Shown here one piece after another: positions 59,001-64,000 of a stretch of 64,000 nt of DNA. A program made the position numbers and the translations under genes. Source of the stretch: Capitella teleta (taxonomy: Eukaryota > Annelida > Polychaeta > Capitellidae); the NCBI GenBank assembly GCA_000328365.1, contig KB294550.1:85545-149544 (forward strand). The letters are read 5' to 3'. Under the pieces are notes generated by a model. The model was not told the DNA's origin and did not search any database. It saw only the letters and a list, made by a program, of their open reading frames with translations. The number at the start of each line of letters is the position of its first letter. Position 1 is the stretch's first letter.

Positions 59001-60397
59001 ATATGTTTATTTCGTGAAATATATGTACAAGGGCTCAAGTATTAACATCAGTCGCAGCATAAGGAATTTAGAGAGTTGAACTCCTCTCTCGTCCATCCAT
59101 TAGTGATAAATCCGCTGCATCTCGCAGACGGAATAGAGCATCTTCGTGTCCGTTGTTACTTTTTATAAAAACCAACTGTATGAATTCTAAATAATCTAAA
59201 GACATTGAAACGTACATGTAATATATTTATATAAATATATACATTGTACATATAATTGTATGATTATCTTCATGCATCTTGATTACTTGTGCCATTTACG
59301 CACTTATTTCTGCAATACTTAATAACACAACAATTGAGTTTAGGGAGGTTTAATCTACATATGCAAACTCCACGAAAGGATTAAAAATAGCTCCAATAAA
59401 GGAGTTCATGCACGACGACAGATCACTTCTAAGACCAAGATGCCTGCTTGCCCCGTTGATCCTGTTCAGGCATGCATCCGAAATCCTAAAAGTACTTCTC
59501 GATGTGTGCGGAACATGTATTGTGATGGATGCATTAAGCTCTGAGTTGAAATATCTTATGAATTTTGGTTCACTTAAGTCGACGATGCCGCATACCAGTT
59601 TTATGATTGGGCATCTTCTGGGGGGGTTTTGAGCTCGTTAACCCAGTGTCCTCTGTTATGTGCATGTCCTCGATTATGTTGGCCCAGCCTGAACTTAGAA
59701 GGTAAAGTGCACAGATTAGGGTTGAAGGATATTCCAATTTATTTATAGTGGTCCAAATGAAAGGTGGTTGGAGGTGGAAAACCGAGGTGGTTGGAAATGG
59801 CGAGGAATGTTGGTCGGGTTTATAAAGGGGCGACAGAGATTATTGATATTCAGAGAAATCGCTAATAGTATGATTTGATCCCAGAGCAGGGGAAGCAGGA
59901 CCCGACAGCCGCGCCTAAACCTTCGGTCACTTCTGAGCGTAAAGCAATTGGGCAGTCAGGTGTGGAGTACGCCTTCGAAAAGCTGTGTGTTTCTTATTAC
60001 TCCATTATTTTGCTAATCCTCTGTGATCTGAATCTGTAACAGTATCACCATCAAATTACATGCCATGTGCAGCTGTACAATGTGTGCTCATGTACTTTTT
60101 GCAATCGCAATCATAACGCTGTTTTCCGCCATGATCAAGATATAATCATAACGCTATGTTATTTGTGCTTGCATACATCAGCAATGAACCGGTAATGCCA
60201 AAGACATTATTCACTGGTATTACCACAGTTGCGTCATCATTCGCCATCCGCCGTTTGCCTCGATGGAGTCAGTGTCACGCTTACTATAATATCTATAACC
60301 AAAGATTTAGCTTTGCGTGTACATTGATGAATTATATAAAACTATATATGTGAATTAGAATCCAAAGCAAAACAAAACACACGAGGAAACAGAAGAT
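59001..60397. other. Intergenic, nothing identified
   Basis: No gene, RNA or repeat family seen. A CATAACGCT motif recurs near 60113 and 60147. Confidence 0.5.
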
Positions 60398-63342
60398 TCA
60401 CAGGTGAATGCGATCAGTCCAGTTCAAGATTCGGTGATTGAAGGCATAGTTCCCAGTCCATAGCCCCAGAGGTCGAGCATGAGTCATCACAAACTCCGTG
60501 ACCTCGACCCCATAAAAGACCTCGACCTCTTTGGTGGTCAATCTCTGTATCCTTCCGCTTGGATACGTCACTTCTTGAAGAGCACTCGCTACTTCCGCTA
60601 TGAGCAGTCGCCAGTCGAGCGGCATTCCCAGGTAGTTCTTTATGACGAGATTCAGGCTCAGACCAGGGATGGCTGAAACGACGGCATTTAGCAGAACTCA
60701 AGAAAAAATCTGACCACGCCCAAATAGATTATGATGTAACAAGCGGAAATTCCTAAGCACCTCAAATTTTGTAATGACTGTAATTCCTGGTGTCGTCGCA
60801 AAGAACTTGGATATCGTATCCAAGTTATTTGCTAATCGGCATTATTTTACTACAATAATAGACATCACATTTCAATACTTCGAGTTATCCGTTTTCGAGT
60901 TAGCGGGGTTTTACTGTATGTCTCGCATACCAATTAGTTATAGGCTAATCAAGCTCAGATTGGGGAGACCGGTGCCGACATACTGCAACAAAAATATTAT
61001 GTGAAATAAACTTGAATTGTTGGAGGTGTGGCATAATTGCCACCAATAGAATGCTGCGCATCTTACTTTTGAGGCATAACAGTGTCTGAAACCTTGAACA
61101 AGCTCTCTTTATTAGCTTTGCCTGATACATACAACAAATGCGCAATCAAATGAGAATTGCGTGACGATTGCCTTACAAGGAAATGTGGGCCAATATAAGA
61201 CAGGATTTCTAGCGACGGACACGTGTCTTGCACTTTTGAAAATAATGACGAGTAACTGTGGACTTAAGGCACACTACCCGACCACCAATCGATAGCAAGA
61301 GCAGAGAGAGCGAAGCCACTCGTGCCAAAAGGTGACAATGTTATCCAACTATATTTCGGAGTGAAGTTGCTACAGCTGACACAAAAGCTGCTTCTATTTT
61401 TATAAGCTTCTGCGCATTACTGTAATGGATTTAGCATATACGCCCTGTATTTAGCATATACGCCCTGTATTTAGCATATACGCCCCGTATTTAGGCATAC
61501 AACTCCTATAGGCAGAGCAGGATGAGGGGCAATGGTATCCAGTGATCACAATTTTTCCAGCATATGACGTCATGTTCTTCTGAATATTCAAAGACCTGAA
61601 TATTCCTGAATATAGACCTGAATATTCCAGACCACATCTGGATGGTGTTCCAAGATGCTTGTTACATGAAGTATTCCTTAAAACTTGTAACATACCTATC
61701 AATGAGGTTGCCCTGCAGCTCATTACTTGTAACATACAGTGGAACTTCAATATAACGACAGCATTCGTCAACGCCAATTTTGTGTCGTTATGCGCGGCCG
61801 TCGGTTCCCCAAAGCAGGTCTCCAGGGGGTCAAAAAATGACTCCAAATGTGAACGTTATGAATGCGTTATGGTCGCAGGACGTTATGATTGCGCAATGTT
61901 ATGGTCGCAGGACATTATGAATGCACAAACGTATTTTTATTTCAAACGATCTCTATATTTTGAAATGTAATGGCCTTTGAGGTTCCACTGTACCTATTAC
62001 TGAGGTTTCCCTGCAGCTCACCTTTGCTCAATTTGTGGAAGCAGCTCGTGGCAGACGGAGGGTGGAGTAAGTGAATTTTCAAAAGTTCCAAGTTGACCGT
62101 TTCTTTGACTTCATCGTCCGTTGATCCCGAATGTGTCACGTGATATATCCATTGTGAACTGCAAACTCTGGTTTCCAGTTCAGCTGCCCATTTTTGTCTA
62201 GAAAAATGCAAATTATACGCAACACAGACACTTCGCTTGATGTTATCGGTTGGAATGACCATACCTATCAGTATCCATGAAAGCAGAGAATGGTACCATG
62301 GTCATCTCATCCTTGACCACTCGGCTGAAGACCAAGCAGTAGAGAGCGAAACCTGGTTATGCAATACGAGCTGAGACAATCATTGAGGTTTTCGCACAAA
62401 GTATAGAGTTACACTGTTAATAGCATTGCGTGGGGATCTGCGTATTGACCGCTGCATGTGATGGTCACTCAGATGACGGTAATGCAGATGCGAGTCCGCG
62501 TCACAGAACATGAGAAGATATACGCTGCATGTTCTATTTGTGACGTCATCGAATTCCTCGAAATCCGTATGTTTCACCAAAATATGTATTGTGGATCGTT
62601 GCAATATTCTACGTATAATGTGGGTATATTATACGAGCCATTTTTGAGTTTCTGCGGTCAAAATTAGAGCTTTTTTGAAATAGCGTGAGTTCCCATGGTT
62701 ATAGGTCTTATGTGCTATGCTGGCCGGATGAGTAAATTCCCCATTTTGAACAATAATTATGTCTGAAAATCGCGATATATCGGTTCATTTTTACACAAAT
62801 TAATGAATCTGCCCATTAACCAATCCGAATGATAAAATAGATTTGTAACACGTGACCATTGAATGATAGTATGGAAGGTCACGGTGTGAATTGGGTGGAA
62901 TTTACACTCTGAAACCACAAACATCCAGCAATGGAGTACAACTCAAACATGACTCACCCAATTTCTTCCACTGAGTACTCTGATAGAACTCCTGCAAATC
63001 CGCGTACACTCGATCCACGTCAATCATGTCACGGATGCCATGCCCGTCATTCAGCTCAGCAATTGCTTGACAGACAAAGAGAACTGAGAAGCTGTCGAAA
63101 TCAAACCAATCTGGGTCAACACTTGCGGCACAACTGTGCGCTTTCTCTTTGGGGAAGAACACTTCATGAACTGAGGGCTGAGACTTCAGAACTGACACCA
63201 GGAGATGCCTGGCGGCGAGTTGAGGCAGATCTTGTCCATTGATCTCGGGGGTCATCCGTAGAAGTATTTCGACGTCGAGATCAAACTTCCTGGGTGGTTC
63301 TTCGTCCAAAGGTACGTCTTGTGGGCATGGTTGATACGCCAT
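60398..63342 (-). CDS. Unrecognised four-exon gene, 307 aa
   Basis: Exons read leftward: 62958-63342, 62265-62352, 62022-62197 and 60398-60672. They join in frame (924 nt; phases 1, 2, 1) with GT-AG borders. The protein starts MAYQPCPQDVPLDEEPPRKF. It has no signal peptide; the only hydrophobic patch is FALYCLVFSRVV near residue 130. It looks globular and cytosolic, with phrases such as VDPDWFDFDSFSVLFVCQAI, VDRVYADLQEFYQS and NYLGMPLDWRLLIAEVASAL. I know no family with these. The last exon ends GLWTGNYAFNHRILNW-. Intron 3 (1,349 nt) is filled by a minisatellite and two pogo-like pieces. The reading is by splice logic only, but four compatible phases are strong support. Confidence 0.72.
60804..60826. 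repeat. Perfect 10-bp-arm hairpin
   Basis: AACTTGGATA and TATCCAAGTT face each other across TCG, just inside the pogo-like remnant. Confidence 0.6.
60875..60916. mobile_element. pogo/Tigger-type right end
   Basis: Read inward from 60916 on the minus strand, the end is CAGTAAAACCCCGCTAACTC then GAAAACGGATAACTCG. This is the typical pogo/Tigger terminal style, with TA beside it. The left end was not found. Confidence 0.55.
61430..61498. repeat. 20-bp minisatellite, three and a half copies
   Basis: Unit TTTAGCATATACGCCCTGTA, with one base change in the third copy. Confidence 0.85.
61737..61990. mobile_element. 254-bp pogo/Tigger-like MITE with its empty site preserved
   Basis: CAGTGGAACTTC at the left matches CAGTGGAACCTC read inward from the right. 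A TA lies on both sides (61735-61736, 61991-61992). A tandem copy of the flanking DNA just to the left, with AACATACCTAT, shows the target before insertion. The inside holds a short GTTATGGTCGCAGGAC repeat and no transposase. Confidence 0.8.
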
Positions 63343-63459
63343 GCCTACTCCCTCTCATGAGGCTAGACTCCTCTCTCCCTTGTGTGCAATGCGTACGCTG
63401 AGATGCGCGTAGCTATAAATATATGCTCCTTTGCCTAGAATTCGTTTGCTGTGCAATGA
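63343..63459. promoter_or_regulatory. Probable bidirectional promoter
   Basis: Only 117 bases separate the ATG of the 307-aa gene (minus) from the ATG of the putative plus-strand exon. CTATAAATATA at 63413-63423 reads as a good TATA box toward the right and a weaker one toward the left. Confidence 0.4.
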
Positions 63460-63576
63460 ATGCACCGGGTGTTTCGCAGCTTCACATCAACCGCATCGTT
63501 CCACAGATGTTCGCATTCAACAGGCAGCAATGCTTTCGTGAAATCGATTATTCGTACCTTTAATATACCTTATCAG
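63460..63576 (+). CDS. Putative first exon with mitochondrial-type presequence, 39 codons
   Basis: ATG at 63460 opens a frame (MHRVFRSFTSTASFHRC onward, then AFVKSIIRTFNIPYQ) that is rich in Arg, Ser and Thr and lacks acidic residues. This is the usual make-up of a mitochondrial import signal. It ends at CAG before a good donor GTGCGT at 63577, phase 0. The rest of the gene would lie beyond the window. The frame is short, so chance is possible. A TATA box is 39-46 bases upstream of the ATG. Confidence 0.35.
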
Positions 63577-64000
63577 GTGCGTCATTGCGTAAAGGGATGG
63601 CAATAATGTTAATAATGGTAATTGTGAAATAACGAACCTTTTTGCAAATAAAGTAAGTCATAAAGGCGTTACGGCCCCAAAACCTCTCAGCTATGAAGAT
63701 AATCATCTCGGATATCTTCTACAAATAACAATTAACATTATATCAAAAAATAAAAATTGACTGTTGACGAAATAAATATCAGAAGTTGCTCGTATTGAAC
63801 GTGAATGTGCGTGAAGTGCGTGCGTGCGTGAAGTACAATCACAATAATGCACAATATATTTTAGGGACACCTGGTATATTATTGCAGTGAAATAATAACA
63901 ACACAACATACTATACATACATATACATAATAGCAATAATACACACTGAATCAAATCCTGTGTTCATATCAACCAAGAAAAAATAGAAATAAGATTCGTG
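63577..64000. other. Window end, nothing identified
   Basis: AT-rich, with a GTGCGTGAAGTGCGTGCGTG stretch near 63810. If the exon at 63460 is real, this is its first intron. Confidence 0.4.

Overview
The window is nuclear DNA of an invertebrate animal. It holds spliced genes with GT-AG introns, rhodopsin-family receptors, a fibrinogen-domain protein, a C-type lectin and an SLC17-type transporter, set in AT-rich DNA full of LINE, SINE and MITE remains. Many introns are only 46-63 nt (six consecutive introns in the transporter, plus one each in the fibrinogen and CCDC124 genes). Intron sizes near this minimum are known from tunicates and a few other invertebrates, so a tunicate is my best but weak guess. 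I cannot name the species.

Layout, left to right. (1) 110-1114 (-): an intronless orphan GPCR. (2) 4212-7918 (+): a five-exon secreted fibrinogen-related protein with an antisense LINE in its last intron. (3) 8.3-10.3 kb: LINE and SINE remains. (4) 12.9-15.6 kb (-): a spliced C-type lectin plus PAN-domain gene. (5) 18109-23347 (+): an 11-exon SLC17/sialin-like transporter, well preserved apart from one in-frame UAG. A young LTR element and an assembly gap lie in its last intron. (6) 23654-24955 (-): an intronless 433-aa basic protein. (7) 28110-29240 (-): CCDC124, with one GC-AG intron. (8) 31-41 kb: LINE and SINE fragments, a 32-bp palindromic satellite and no confident gene. (9) 41.2-48.9 kb (-): a two-exon neuropeptide-type GPCR whose second exon occurs twice around a 50-N gap, most likely two haplotypes of one locus. 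(10) 49-60 kb: mostly non-coding, with MITE and hAT ends. (11) 60398-63342 (-): a four-exon gene of unknown function (307 aa). (12) 63460-63576 (+): a possible first exon of a divergent gene with a mitochondrial-type presequence.

The genes do not form an operon or pathway. The receptors, fibrinogen protein and lectin act at or outside the cell surface, the transporter in a membrane, and CCDC124 on ribosomes. Points most worth a second look: the UAG in the SLC17 gene exactly at an expected Trp/Tyr position, the false duplication of the GPCR exon, a MITE with its empty site preserved beside it, a LINE whose reverse-transcriptase PQG motif grew into a minisatellite, the palindromic satellite, and the unrecognised 307-aa and 433-aa proteins.
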